This document shows, in pieces, positions 47,892-57,017 of a stretch of 64,000 nucleotides of DNA. How positions within the stretch are numbered: position 1 is the first letter of the stretch; each line of letters begins with the position of its first letter. This DNA comes from Haloferula rosea. Lineage in GTDB: Bacteria > Verrucomicrobiota > Verrucomicrobiia > Verrucomicrobiales > Akkermansiaceae. The translations under genes were made by a program, and so were the position numbers. The stretch is taken from positions 310,001 to 374,000 of the forward strand of contig NZ_JAENII010000003.1 of the NCBI RefSeq assembly GCF_016595525.1, written 5' to 3'. The notes under the pieces were generated by a model. That model ran no database searches. It was not told where the DNA came from and saw only the letters and a list, made by a program, of their open reading frames with translations.

Positions 47892-48752
47892 ATGAAGCTC
47901 TTCTCCTTACTGATCATCCCAGTTCTTCTCTGCCAATGCGGTGGCGGCTTCGGCGGCACCAGCGTGGCCGACTCACCCGCAGTGCTCAATGTTTCCGGCT
48001 GGGATCCGAAGGAAGTCCAACGCGGCGGCCAGCGCTACACCGAGCACAACGTCGCCCCCATGCGCCAGAACGGAGCAAAGGGCCTGATCGCCCGCTCCGC
48101 CAAGGGCAACGAACTGGACACCAAGTTCGCCAGCTTCATCCGCTCCGCCGACCGCGAAGGCATGCTCGTCGGCGCCTACCACTTCGTCACCATGAGCCCC
48201 AGCCCGGAAGCTCAGGCCGACGCCTTCGTCAGCCGCGTACGCGCCACCGCCCGCAGCCAGGGGCTCTCACGCCGGAAGATCCTCCTCGTCGGCGATTTCG
48301 ACACCAAATCCACCCCTGACCGATTGGTGAGGTTCATCCAGCGGGTCGAGAAAATCTGCGGAGTCACCCCGGTTGTCTACCTTGAGAACAGTGCCGCGCT
48401 CCGGACCCAGTTGAGCAACGCCAGCGCCAGCCAGAAGCGGATCATACGGCGGGCACCGTACTGGATCGCCCTTTACGGCCCCAGCGGCACCGAACGCAGC
48501 ATGGGCCGGGGCGACCTGACACCCGACGGGCTGATGGAGCAATACGACATCTGGGACGAGTGGGCGATGTGGCAGTATGGCGGAGTGCTCTGGCAGAATG
48601 GCCGCTCCAACGCCAAACACTACAGCACCTCTTCATGGCGCAGTCCGCGTTACTTCGGCAACCTCTCCCAGCCCACCGAGCGGAATGTCTTCAAAGGCAG
48701 CGAAAAGGAGCTCTACGCATTCTGGGATCGCCACGGTTTGGCATGGTGGTGA
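47892..48752 (+). CDS. GH25-like (lysozyme-fold) secreted protein with degenerate active site
   Basis: A 286-residue exported protein; C16 in LLCQCGGG may be lipidated. The fold order is that of glycoside hydrolase family 25: a first strand LNVSGWDP (32-39), GLIARSAKG, GAYHFVTM (94-101), ILLVGDFDT (130-138), PVVYLEN, YWIALYG and WQYGG. In active GH25 enzymes the first strand has D-V-S and the later motif is D-x-E; here they are N-V-S (N33) and D-F-D (D135, D137). It could be a pseudoenzyme that binds peptidoglycan or an enzyme with an altered mechanism. It stands alone, diverging from the NPYQAP pair by 86 bases. Confidence 0.72.
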   Translation: MKLFSLLIIPVLLCQCGGGFGGTSVADSPAVLNVSGWDPKEVQRGGQRYTEHNVAPMRQNGAKGLIARSAKGNELDTKFASFIRSADREGMLVGAYHFVTMSPSPEAQADAFVSRVRATARSQGLSRRKILLVGDFDTKSTPDRLVRFIQRVEKICGVTPVVYLENSAALRTQLSNASASQKRIIRRAPYWIALYGPSGTERSMGRGDLTPDGLMEQYDIWDEWAMWQYGGVLWQNGRSNAKHYSTSSWRSPRYFGNLSQPTERNVFKGSEKELYAFWDRHGLAWW

Positions 48753-48773
48753 GGCAGGTCGCCCCTGCCATGG

Positions 48774-50591
48774 CTATCGAGTAAGAACCGGATCCAGCCA
48801 GAAACCCCAGTCACTGCCCTTGCCGTCCCCGGCATCCTCGACCCGGAGTTCAAGTTCCTTCACTCCGGTCAAATCAAGGCTGTAGGATTGCACCTCCTGC
48901 CCCTGGAGCTTCTTGGAGCGCCACACCTGCTTGCCATCCGCGAAGACGACGAACACACAGCTGCCCTGAGAACCGGCCGAAACCAATCCGACATCCCCTT
49001 CGATCTTCATCCACTTCCCGCCGAGGTTCCAGCGGTGCACCGCCGGAGCGTGAGCGTAGAGACCCCGCGCATAGAGTTTCCCACCTGCCTGGATCAGGGC
49101 CTTCGGATCCGGCACCCGGTTTACCACCGGACTCCCCCACCCGACCTTCACCTCGACCGGCTTCACCACCGTCAGCGACAGCTCCCCCTCGTCAGTCGTC
49201 AGCGGATCCACCCACTTCTGTTCGTCCAGGGTGCCGACCAGAGTGGACGCCGCCTGGAGACTCCCTCCATCCACCCCCGCTTCACGGAGCCGCTCGAGCT
49301 CGCGACGGGCACCATCCTTGTCCTTGGCATTCACCTTCCCGATCAGGGTTTCGAGCAACTGCGACGACTGATGGAGTGACAGATCCACTTCCCCCGACGG
49401 CCCGACGGAATACGGAATCTCCCACGGGCTGTTCGACCCCACATAGGTCGAGCTCGCCCCGTTCACCTGGCACGCAACAATCCGGAATTCCTGGTTCCCG
49501 CCGGGGACCAGCGCATTCGCCTCGAGGACGAAGCGGCCATCGGCATCCGGCACCGCCGTGCAGGTCGTGGCGTCATAGTCGCCTCCACCCGCCGGATCCA
49601 TGTAGCCGATCAAGGCGTGGACCGGCGGATCCGCTGTCACCTTCCCAGTCACCCTGAAACCTTTCCCGACCGGCTCCACCACCAGGTCGTCGATCTTCGC
49701 CGTGGACCCCTGATCCATGCGCTTCACCGAGCCGCTGAACATCGGATGCGCCGCCAGCTTCAGCGCATGAGCGAGAGTCAGGAACGACCCCCTTCCCTCA
49801 TTTCTACGGTCTTCACCGTACGTCCGGTTTCCCGAGCCCATGAGCGCCGTGCCGAATGCCTCACGCTCGTCCGGTCGTTCACGGTTGTGGGGAAGCCCCA
49901 GGGCGTGCCCCAGTTCGTGGCAGACACCACCGATGAAGATCGAATTGTAGCGACCGATCGAGATGTGCCCGTACTGCCCGTCCCGGACTTTCGGATTCTT
50001 CTTGGCCAGACTGCCGAGTTCGAGGATCGGTGAGTCCACCTGCCAAGCGGTTCCATTGCGGTGGGAGCCACCCGCATAATATGGGCTGTTCTGATTGATC
50101 CTGCCTTTCGCCGGATCCCAGTTCGACATGTTGCAGAAGATCACGACGGTCTCCTTCCCGGGATCGATGCCCGCGGCACGCAGCGTCGGGAGACTCTCGT
50201 TCCGGATCTCCCCGCCCGAGCTTGGCCCATAGGCCGGGTAGTCCTTCCGGCCCTTCACCAGATGGATGTTGAGAAGCCCGTCATCGGAATAATCCAGACC
50301 GATGGTCCGCGGGCCGAACCCGATCCGCTGCATCTCACCCGCGTAGAAATCCCGGATGTCTTCGAGAATCGCCGTCAGACGCTCACGATGCTTCGGCGAC
50401 GGCTCACGGTCCTTGGGCGTCCAGTAGACAATGTGCAACTTGCGCTCCCCTTTCTCCGGGGACTCCTGTTCCCATTTCTCGAGGATGGCCAAGGCCGCGG
50501 GCACCTTTGCCTTGATCTCCTCTTCCGGGGACATCGCCCCCGTCACGAGAGGACAAATGCCCAGTCCGAATGCCACTAAAAGTCGTTTCAC
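48774..50591 (-). CDS. Secreted metzincin-type metallopeptidase with NPCBM module
   Basis: I chose the GTG at 50591 because a signal peptide (KRLLVAFGLGICPLVTGA) follows; the frame also has a TTG at 50627. The 605-residue product shows the full zinc motif HELGHALGLPH (H225, E226, H229, H235), the HExxHxxGxxH form of metzincins. After a middle domain of beta type and a helical stretch, the C-terminal region (about 480-605) has WGSPVVNR...GLYAHAPAVHRWNLGGKW, a recognisable NPCBM carbohydrate-binding module. A role in attacking glycoproteins or cell wall-bound proteins is inferred. Confidence 0.8.
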   Translation of the reverse strand: MKRLLVAFGLGICPLVTGAMSPEEEIKAKVPAALAILEKWEQESPEKGERKLHIVYWTPKDREPSPKHRERLTAILEDIRDFYAGEMQRIGFGPRTIGLDYSDDGLLNIHLVKGRKDYPAYGPSSGGEIRNESLPTLRAAGIDPGKETVVIFCNMSNWDPAKGRINQNSPYYAGGSHRNGTAWQVDSPILELGSLAKKNPKVRDGQYGHISIGRYNSIFIGGVCHELGHALGLPHNRERPDEREAFGTALMGSGNRTYGEDRRNEGRGSFLTLAHALKLAAHPMFSGSVKRMDQGSTAKIDDLVVEPVGKGFRVTGKVTADPPVHALIGYMDPAGGGDYDATTCTAVPDADGRFVLEANALVPGGNQEFRIVACQVNGASSTYVGSNSPWEIPYSVGPSGEVDLSLHQSSQLLETLIGKVNAKDKDGARRELERLREAGVDGGSLQAASTLVGTLDEQKWVDPLTTDEGELSLTVVKPVEVKVGWGSPVVNRVPDPKALIQAGGKLYARGLYAHAPAVHRWNLGGKWMKIEGDVGLVSAGSQGSCVFVVFADGKQVWRSKKLQGQEVQSYSLDLTGVKELELRVEDAGDGKGSDWGFWLDPVLTR

Positions 50592-50799
50592 GGCCCCAAA
50601 ACGACGCCAACCGACCAACTTATTCAAGAGTCCGTGGAATTCCCCTGCATTTCTACCGATTGGCCGACAATTGCACCCGATTCCGCCATATCCCGCGATA
50701 TCGACCGCCCACGGACCCGGTCAGCACCCCGGTGACTCGGGAATCTCCTGCCGTTTTGCGGCTTTCCTCATCGCGCATGATCGGATAGCTTTGCGGGTG

Positions 50800-51300
50800 A
50801 TGCATGAGGCCCCGGCAGACCTTTCGAACTTCCTGATCGCCAGCGTGCTCATCGCCTGGCCGACGGCCCTGCTCATGACCTGGTGGCTTCGCCGCCGCTG
50901 TGCCCGGAAACTCGAGCGCATCGGAGAAGCGAGCTCCGAGGAAATCCTTGCCGAGCTCGACACCGCCTATGCGCCCCAGAGCGGCATCACCATCCGCACC
51001 CAGACCGAGTACCTCCCCTACCTCGTCGAAACCATCCGCGAGCAGATCGATCACGGTCTCGGCGACCAACAGGTCCAATCCCTCATCGAGCGCATCGACC
51101 ACCAACGACCTCATCATGAACGACATGCGGTCTTTCCCGTCGAGAACAAGGGAGTCACCAGCAATCTGAGCCTCCAGTGGGTCCGCGACGCCCAGGACCG
51201 CATCGAACTCAAAGTGCGCGCCGCCCCCGGCATCATCCGCGCCCTGCGCAGTCACAAGAAAAGGATTCCACGAGCCAAACCCGCGCGGGTGAAAGGCTGA
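50800..51300 (+). CDS. Small single-pass membrane protein, function unknown
   Basis: A 166-residue product with one membrane segment near the N-terminus (about 9-30, NFLIASVLIAWPTALLMTWWL) followed by a charged, mainly helical or mixed domain. No family motif is visible. The ATG at 50800 precedes the hydrophobic segment; the frame runs further upstream only because it lies antisense to the metallopeptidase start. The end is 54 bases before mgtE, so co-transcription is possible. Confidence 0.6.
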   Translation: MHEAPADLSNFLIASVLIAWPTALLMTWWLRRRCARKLERIGEASSEEILAELDTAYAPQSGITIRTQTEYLPYLVETIREQIDHGLGDQQVQSLIERIDHQRPHHERHAVFPVENKGVTSNLSLQWVRDAQDRIELKVRAAPGIIRALRSHKKRIPRAKPARVKG

Positions 51301-51354
51301 GCGAATCCACCCGCTGGGCTTGCTCCGCACAGACAAGCCCCTCATGCTCCGACC

Positions 51355-52755
51355 ATGTCGGAAGAGGCAGTCATCCAGCCTGCGGAGGAGCTCGCCCGCG
51401 CCATCAAAGCCGAGGACCAAAGCGCAGTCCTCGCGGTCGCTGGCGATCTCCACTACGCCGACCTCGCCCTGGCCTACCAGGATCTCGACGAAGAACAGCG
51501 GATCATGCTGCTGAAGTCCATCGGCCCGAATCTCGCGGCCGACATGATCGTCGACCTGCCCGACTCGCTCATCGAGGAAGCCCTCGACGCGTATCGTCCG
51601 GCGGAACTCAAAGTCCTCTTCCGCGACCTTTCGGACGATGACCGCGTGGACATCCTCCAGGCCGTCGGTGATGAAGCCCGCCTGCGTTTCCTCGGACTGC
51701 TCGGACCCGAGGACGAGGAACTCACCCGTGGCCTCCTTCGCTACGAACCCGAGACCGCCGGCGGCAGGATGACCACCGGCTTCGGGCGCCTGCTCGCCTC
51801 GATGACCGTAAAACAGGCCATCGACGACCTCCGCCACAAGCAAGAGAACACCGAAACCCTGAGCCGGATGTATGTGGTCGATGCCAAGGGCCACCTGATC
51901 GGCCGGGTCCGCCTGCGCGACCTGGCTTTCAACACATGGGACACTCCGATCCGGGACATCATGGCCGAGGTGCCGCCGGAACAGCGCGTCCTCGCCACCG
52001 CCGACCAGGAGGAAGCCGCACAGATCCTCATGAAGTACGACCTCGTCGTACTTCCCGTCGTCGACGAATTCGACCACATGCTGGGCATCATCACCCACGA
52101 TGATGCGATGGACATCCTTCAGGAAGAGAGCACCGAGGACATCGAGAAGCTCGCCGGTATCGCCGGGGAGCAGGTCGAGGACACCTACCTGCAGACCAGC
52201 GTGATGACCCACTTCAAGCGGCGCTTCATCTGGCTTCTTGGTCTCGGCATGCTGGCCATCGCGTCCGGCTACGTGATGCTGCGCTTCGAAGACACCCTCA
52301 CCCAGGTCTTCCTGCTCTCGCTGTATCTGCCCATGGTTGTCGCCGCCGGCGGAAACACCGGCGGACAGGCATCCACCATGGTCATCCGCGCCATGTCGCT
52401 GGGCGAGCTCGACCCCGGCACCGCCCGCGAGGTCCTGTGGAAGGAACTTCGACTCGGCTCCCTCCTCGGCGTCCTGCTGGGCGCCTCCATTGCCGCCGTC
52501 ACCATCCTCATCCTCCCCGCCTTCCGGCCGGAGCTTCCCGAGGGTGTGAGCTTCGCCCGCTTCGGCTGCACCGTCGCCCTCGCCCTCACCGCACAAGTCA
52601 TCACCTCCACCGTCGTTGGCGCCCTGCTTCCAATCGGAGCCCGGGCCATCCGCCTGGACCCCGCCGCCGTCGCCGCACCCGCCATCACCACGCTCGTCGA
52701 TGTTTCCGGGATGGTGATTTACTTTACCATCGCCCAAGCCCTTCTTCACCTCTGA
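51355..52755 (+). CDS. mgtE: Magnesium transporter MgtE
   Basis: Mg2+ channel of the inner membrane. The 466 residues have the cytoplasmic N domain (about 1-130, with helical repeats), two CBS domains (about 140-265, including SRMYVVDAKGHLIGRVRLRDL) that sense cytoplasmic Mg2+, a connecting helix and five C-terminal membrane segments (about 290-466). PMVVAAGGNTGGQAST is the typical pore-lining segment. A 136-residue kinase-like gene begins 4 bases after its stop. Confidence 0.95.
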   Translation: MSEEAVIQPAEELARAIKAEDQSAVLAVAGDLHYADLALAYQDLDEEQRIMLLKSIGPNLAADMIVDLPDSLIEEALDAYRPAELKVLFRDLSDDDRVDILQAVGDEARLRFLGLLGPEDEELTRGLLRYEPETAGGRMTTGFGRLLASMTVKQAIDDLRHKQENTETLSRMYVVDAKGHLIGRVRLRDLAFNTWDTPIRDIMAEVPPEQRVLATADQEEAAQILMKYDLVVLPVVDEFDHMLGIITHDDAMDILQEESTEDIEKLAGIAGEQVEDTYLQTSVMTHFKRRFIWLLGLGMLAIASGYVMLRFEDTLTQVFLLSLYLPMVVAAGGNTGGQASTMVIRAMSLGELDPGTAREVLWKELRLGSLLGVLLGASIAAVTILILPAFRPELPEGVSFARFGCTVALALTAQVITSTVVGALLPIGARAIRLDPAAVAAPAITTLVDVSGMVIYFTIAQALLHL

Positions 52756-52759
52756 CCTC

Positions 52760-53170
52760 ATGAGAGAACTCAAAGACGGAATTCGCGCCCACGTTCGCCT
52801 CGACTGGATGAACCGCGTCCACAAACGCTTCCGCGGCACGGATGCGGACAAACGCTACGCCACCGAAATCGAGGTGCTCAAGGAGTTGGAGAAACGCGGC
52901 TGTCCCAACGTGCCCAAGGTGCTCGAGGAATATCCGGAGGAGAACTATTTCGTCAGCACCTCCTGCGGCAAACCGGCGCCGAACATCAGCAAGAAGCGCG
53001 CCGCCGAACTCTTCGCCGAGCTGGAAGCCAAATACGGCGTGCGCCACCTCGATGCCGCGCCGCGCAACATCACCTACGACCCGCATGCCGGTCGCTTCTG
53101 CATCATCGACTTCGAGCTCGCCGAGATCCTTCCCGACCCAAGCGAGCCAGCTGAAGAAACCTCGCTGTAG
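52760..53170 (+). CDS. Minimal protein-kinase-like protein
   Basis: A 136-residue cytoplasmic protein that looks like a reduced kinase fold. It has a possible beta-3 lysine (K22 in VHKRF), a helix-C glutamate (E36 in YATEIEVLKEL), a hinge-like segment (ENYFVSTSCGKP) and HLDAAPRN at 96-103, where D98 and N103 fit the catalytic loop. DFEL at 117-120 takes the place of the DFG magnesium motif. The glycine-rich loop and the whole C-terminal lobe beyond the activation segment are missing, so catalysis is uncertain. It starts 4 bases after mgtE. Possible roles are as a regulator or a small phosphotransferase. Confidence 0.6.
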   Translation: MRELKDGIRAHVRLDWMNRVHKRFRGTDADKRYATEIEVLKELEKRGCPNVPKVLEEYPEENYFVSTSCGKPAPNISKKRAAELFAELEAKYGVRHLDAAPRNITYDPHAGRFCIIDFELAEILPDPSEPAEETSL

Positions 53171-53227
53171 CCAAGTTGAAGGGACCCGGTTCACCCCCAC
53201 GACGCAACCCCTCGGTTCCACCCCCGA

Positions 53228-53453
53228 CCCCAACCGGGCGTCATCCCCCAGCCCCAACGGGGCGACACCCCTCAGCCCAGGGCAACGCCCTGGGTAACCA
53301 TCCCGCACCATTCCGGAGCCCTGAAGGGGCGACATCCCATCGCAAACCCCGCATCGCCCAATAGATCGCCCTTTCTTTCAGGGCTCCAATCCCGCGACCC
53401 CCCCCAATCCCAGGGCGGTGCCCTGGGCTAATGAATCTTGCCCCTTTGGGGCA
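53228..53453. repeat. Composite palindromic repeat island (REP/BIME-like)
   Basis: The gap between the kinase-like gene and thrB carries a series of short palindromic units. Left half: CCCCAACCGGGCG (53230-53240), GCCCCAACGGGGC (53251-53263), CCCAGGGC-AAC-GCCCTGGG (53276-53294) and GCCCTGAAGGGGC (53318-53330). Right half, inverted: CGCCC...CAGGGCTCC (53367-53386), CCCAGGGC-GGT-GCCCTGGG (53409-53427) and GCCCC-TTT-GGGGC (53440-53452). The order A-A-B-C then C'-B'-A' makes the island a large inverted repeat. Such units recur in Planctomycetes and Verrucomicrobia genomes. No transposase is nearby. The rest of the gap (53171-53227, 53454-53636) shows nothing. Confidence 0.75.
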
Positions 53454-53636
53454 GGCCCCGGCGTCCGACCGCTGCAACCGGTTCCAACACCACCTTTCCC
53501 GCGCCACCCGTCCGATCCTCGATCGACCCTGTTGCGGATCCGGACCGGTGCCCCTCACGCCTCCCCCAGCCCGTCCCTGTCATCCCCGCACCCGGGATTC
53601 GACAATCCTGCGCCTTGCTGCTAAGCACCGCGCCCC

Positions 53637-54599
53637 ATGCTCAAAGAAGCCGTTCAGGAAGTGCGCGTTTTTGCCCCGGCCACCGTGGCAAATGTCGCTT
53701 GTGGCTACGACGTCCTCGGATTTGCGATCGACTCGCCCGGGGATGAAGTGGTCGTCCGCCACTGTGACAAACCCGGCCTGCACATCACCTCCATCACCGG
53801 AGACGACGGCAAGCTGCCCAAGGCCCCCGAAAAGAACACCGCCGGCGTCGCCGCCCTCGATCTGCTCCGCCACCTCGGCATGACCGATCGCGGCATCGAG
53901 ATGGAGATTCACAAGAAAATGCCCTTCGGCTCCGGCCTCGGCTCATCCGCCGCTTCCGCCGTCGCCGGCGCCTATGCGGTGAACAAACTCATCGGCGAGC
54001 CACTGTCCAAAAAGCAGCTCCTTCCCTTCGCCATGGCCGGGGAAGCCTCGGCCGATGGCGCATGGCACGCCGACAACGTCGCCCCCTGCCTTCTCGGTGG
54101 CATCGTCTTCATCCGCAGCAACGACGAACTCGACGTCTCCCAGCTCCCCGCCCCCGACAACCTCTGGGCCGCCGTCGTCCACCCCGACATCGAGATCCTC
54201 ACCAAGGTCGCGCGTGAGATCCTGCCCGTCGACATCCCCGTCGCCAACGCCACCCAGCAGATCGGCAACCTCGGCGGCCTGCTCTGCGGCATCATCCAGT
54301 CTGACTACGGCCTGATCTCCCGCTCAATCCACGACGTCATCGCCGAGCCGCGCCGCCAAAAGCTCATCCCCGAGTTCTACAAGGCCAAGCGGGCCGCCCA
54401 AGGCGCCGGAGCCCTCGGCTTCTCCATCTCGGGTGCCGGCCCGTCCGTCTTCGCCCTGTGCGAAGGTGAAGAGACCGCACAAAAGGTAGGCGCCGCCGTT
54501 TCGAAAGTGTTCACCGACATCAAGCTCGGCAACCAGACCTACGTCTCGAAGATCAATCCACACGGCGTGCACGTGGTGGAGGAAAAGGCATCCAGCTAA
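53637..54599 (+). CDS. thrB: Homoserine kinase
   Basis: GHMP kinase that phosphorylates homoserine on the way to threonine. The 320 residues include VFAPATVANVACGYDVLGFA (11-30), the GHMP phosphate loop MPFGSGLGSSAASAVAG (95-111) and GAGALGFSISGAGPSVFAL (about 261-279), the third GHMP motif. The ATG at 53637 fits the family start. It is followed by thrC after 9 bases, so the two form an operon. The upstream repeat island separates it from mgtE. Confidence 0.95.
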   Translation: MLKEAVQEVRVFAPATVANVACGYDVLGFAIDSPGDEVVVRHCDKPGLHITSITGDDGKLPKAPEKNTAGVAALDLLRHLGMTDRGIEMEIHKKMPFGSGLGSSAASAVAGAYAVNKLIGEPLSKKQLLPFAMAGEASADGAWHADNVAPCLLGGIVFIRSNDELDVSQLPAPDNLWAAVVHPDIEILTKVAREILPVDIPVANATQQIGNLGGLLCGIIQSDYGLISRSIHDVIAEPRRQKLIPEFYKAKRAAQGAGALGFSISGAGPSVFALCEGEETAQKVGAAVSKVFTDIKLGNQTYVSKINPHGVHVVEEKASS

Positions 54600-54608
54600 G
54601 CCGGACCG

Positions 54609-55901
54609 ATGCTCTACCATTCCACCAACGACCCCTCCCACCGCGTCCCGCTGAAGGAAGCCATCCTGCGCTCCCTGCCACCGGACAACGGCCTCTACAT
54701 GCCCGATACCCTGCCGGTCCTCGGTGAGGACTTCTGGAAGGTCTGGCGGGACCTGTCCTTTCAGGAAATCGGCTACGCCGTGGCTGAAGCCTTCTTCGGT
54801 GAGGATGTGCCGGAGGATGCACTCAGCGAAATCGTCGATGGCACCCTCGAGTTCGACGCCCCGCTCGTCGCCATTGGCAAGGACAACCACGTCCTCGAGC
54901 TTTTCCACGGCCCCACACTCGCCTTCAAGGACTTCGGGGCGCGCTTCATGGCCCGCCTGATGAGCTGGCTCACCCGCGACGAGGACCGCATGCTGACCGT
55001 GCTCGTCGCCACCTCCGGTGACACCGGCGGAGCGGTGGCCTCCGCCTTCCACAACGTCCCCGGCACCCGCGTCGTCATCCTTTACCCGAAGGGAAAAGTC
55101 TCCGGACTGCAGGAGAAGCAGCTCACCACCCTTGGCGGCAACATCGAGGCCATCGAGATCGACGGCACCTTCGACGACTGCCAGCGCCTGGTGAAGTCCG
55201 CCTTCCTCGACCGCGAGCTGTCCGAGCGTCTGAACCTCACCTCGGCCAACTCGATCAACCTCTCGCGCCTCGTCCCGCAGTCTTTCTACTACATCCATAG
55301 TGCGAAGACCCTGGACAACCCGCCGGCCTTCGTCATCCCGTCCGGCAACTTCGGCAATCTGACCGCCGGCCTGTTGGCCCGCCAACTCGGACTCCCCGTC
55401 GCCAAGTTCGTCGCCGCGACGAACATCAACGACGTCGTCCCGAGCTACCTCGCCAGCGGCGAATACCAACCCCAGCCCAGCCAGTCGACCATCTCGAACG
55501 CGATGGACGTCGGAGCCCCCTCGAACTTCGCCCGCATGCAGGCCCTGTTCGGCGATTCATGGGATGAGATGGCAGCCGTCATTGATGGTCTCGCCTTCAA
55601 CGATGAGGAGACCCGTGCGATGATCCGCCGGACCCACGTGGAAAGCGGCTACGCGATCGACCCGCACGGAGCCGTCGGCCTGCTCGCGGCAGAAGCCTGG
55701 CGACTCGCCCATCCGGGCACCCCGACCATCACCTTGGAAACCGCGCATCCCGCCAAGTTCCTCGACGTCATGGAGCAGGAACTCGGAACCGGCAGCGTCG
55801 CGATCCCCGAACGTCTCGCCATCCTCGCGGACCGGGAAAAAGTGGCGGGATCGATGGGAGCCGACGAATCAGCCTTCAAGGACTGGCTGCAAACGCGCTA
55901 A
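54609..55901 (+). CDS. thrC: Threonine synthase
   Basis: PLP enzyme that converts O-phosphohomoserine to threonine. The 430 residues have GPTLAFKDFGARFM with the PLP lysine K107, the phosphate-binding ATSGDTGGAVASAF segment, and IPSGNFGNLTAG, the PLP ring-binding loop. The N-terminus (MLYHSTNDPSHRVPLKEAIL) is that of the E. coli-type enzyme. The start is 9 bases after thrB. The next gene starts 8 bases after its stop. Confidence 0.95.
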   Translation: MLYHSTNDPSHRVPLKEAILRSLPPDNGLYMPDTLPVLGEDFWKVWRDLSFQEIGYAVAEAFFGEDVPEDALSEIVDGTLEFDAPLVAIGKDNHVLELFHGPTLAFKDFGARFMARLMSWLTRDEDRMLTVLVATSGDTGGAVASAFHNVPGTRVVILYPKGKVSGLQEKQLTTLGGNIEAIEIDGTFDDCQRLVKSAFLDRELSERLNLTSANSINLSRLVPQSFYYIHSAKTLDNPPAFVIPSGNFGNLTAGLLARQLGLPVAKFVAATNINDVVPSYLASGEYQPQPSQSTISNAMDVGAPSNFARMQALFGDSWDEMAAVIDGLAFNDEETRAMIRRTHVESGYAIDPHGAVGLLAAEAWRLAHPGTPTITLETAHPAKFLDVMEQELGTGSVAIPERLAILADREKVAGSMGADESAFKDWLQTR

Positions 55902-55909
55902 GCTCCGGC

Positions 55910-57010
55910 GTGGCTGTCCTGCGCTCGCTCCTCTTCCTCTTCCTGCTTGGGCTTCCCCTGCGCGCCCATGTCGTCGAGCAATTCTACGTCAAAGTCCTGA
56001 CCCAAACCGAGGGTTGGCAGCTCGAAGTCTTCTTCGACGTCGGCTATGCCAACCCCGACTGGCGCGGCGAACCGGACACCCCACAACCCACACGCGACTG
56101 GCTGCTCGCACGCACCCCTGCCGAGCACGCGGCATTCCGAGCCGAGACGGAAACCTACCTGCGCGACTGCATGGGCTTCAACGGCTCCGACGAACCGCTC
56201 GAAGTCGTTTACCGCTTTCCGGACTTCGACAGCACACCGCCCGATTTCCCCGAACGACTCACCGGTGGCGCCTACTATCGGGTGCTGATCGAGCCAGCCA
56301 CCGCCCTTCCTTTCGAAAGCCGGATCTGGATTGCACAAACCGACACCCCGGACTTCGTCCTCGAGGTGCCTGATGCATCGCTGGGAGACTCGGGCTTCGT
56401 CACCCTGTCACCCGGCGACTCCATGCCACTGCCGCGGGCGAACGAAACCGCCCCCGCCACCCGCGGCGCGCAGACCCACGCCTTCATCGAAGGATTCCGC
56501 CACGTCGTCCCTCTCGGCCTCGATCACATCCTCTTCATCCTCGCCCTCTTCCTGCTCCAGCGCTCGCTGCGCCCCCTGCTCTGGCAATCCCTGACCTTCA
56601 CGGTCGCCCACACGGTCACGCTGGGATTGACCGCATCCGGGATCATCTCACCACCCGCCCAGTGGATCGAGCCCATCATCGCGCTCAGCATCGTCGCCCT
56701 CGCGGTTGAAAACCTCATCGTCAAGGAGCCCAGCCGCTGGCGCTACCTCATGGTCTTCCTCTTCGGGCTGATCCACGGCATGGGCTTCGCCAATGCGCTG
56801 GCCTCCATCGTCAACGTAGGCGATGGCTTCCTGGCCCGCCTGGTGGCCGCCAACCTCGGCGTGGAATGCGCCCAGGTCGCCATCCTCGCGGCCGCGTGGC
56901 TGCTGACCATCGGCTGGCACCGGAAATCCAGCTACGACCGGCTACGCGCGGGAGCCAATATCGCCATCGCAGGCATCGCGCTGATCTGGTTCGTCCAGCG
57001 CATCGCCTGA
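55910..57010 (+). CDS. HupE/UreJ family membrane protein
   Basis: A 366-residue protein with a signal-like N-terminus, an extracytoplasmic domain of about 185 residues, and a membrane region with about six segments. The HVVPLGLDHILFILALFLL segment (about 200-220) matches the histidine-rich family motif seen in HupE/UreJ proteins, with further histidines in FTVAHTVTLGL and LIHGMGFANAL. HupE/UreJ members are associated with nickel or cobalt uptake; the domain with the extended N-terminal part is less well known. It starts with GTG 8 bases after thrC, which may be chance. It converges on the amidase gene after 7 bases. Confidence 0.8.
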   Translation: MAVLRSLLFLFLLGLPLRAHVVEQFYVKVLTQTEGWQLEVFFDVGYANPDWRGEPDTPQPTRDWLLARTPAEHAAFRAETETYLRDCMGFNGSDEPLEVVYRFPDFDSTPPDFPERLTGGAYYRVLIEPATALPFESRIWIAQTDTPDFVLEVPDASLGDSGFVTLSPGDSMPLPRANETAPATRGAQTHAFIEGFRHVVPLGLDHILFILALFLLQRSLRPLLWQSLTFTVAHTVTLGLTASGIISPPAQWIEPIIALSIVALAVENLIVKEPSRWRYLMVFLFGLIHGMGFANALASIVNVGDGFLARLVAANLGVECAQVAILAAAWLLTIGWHRKSSYDRLRAGANIAIAGIALIWFVQRIA

Positions 57011-57017
57011 GCAGGGA

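Noticed and set aside
53228-53453. CRISPR array in the palindrome-rich gap
   Set aside because: The units are unequal in length and sequence, alternate in orientation and lack regular spacers; no cas gene is in the window.
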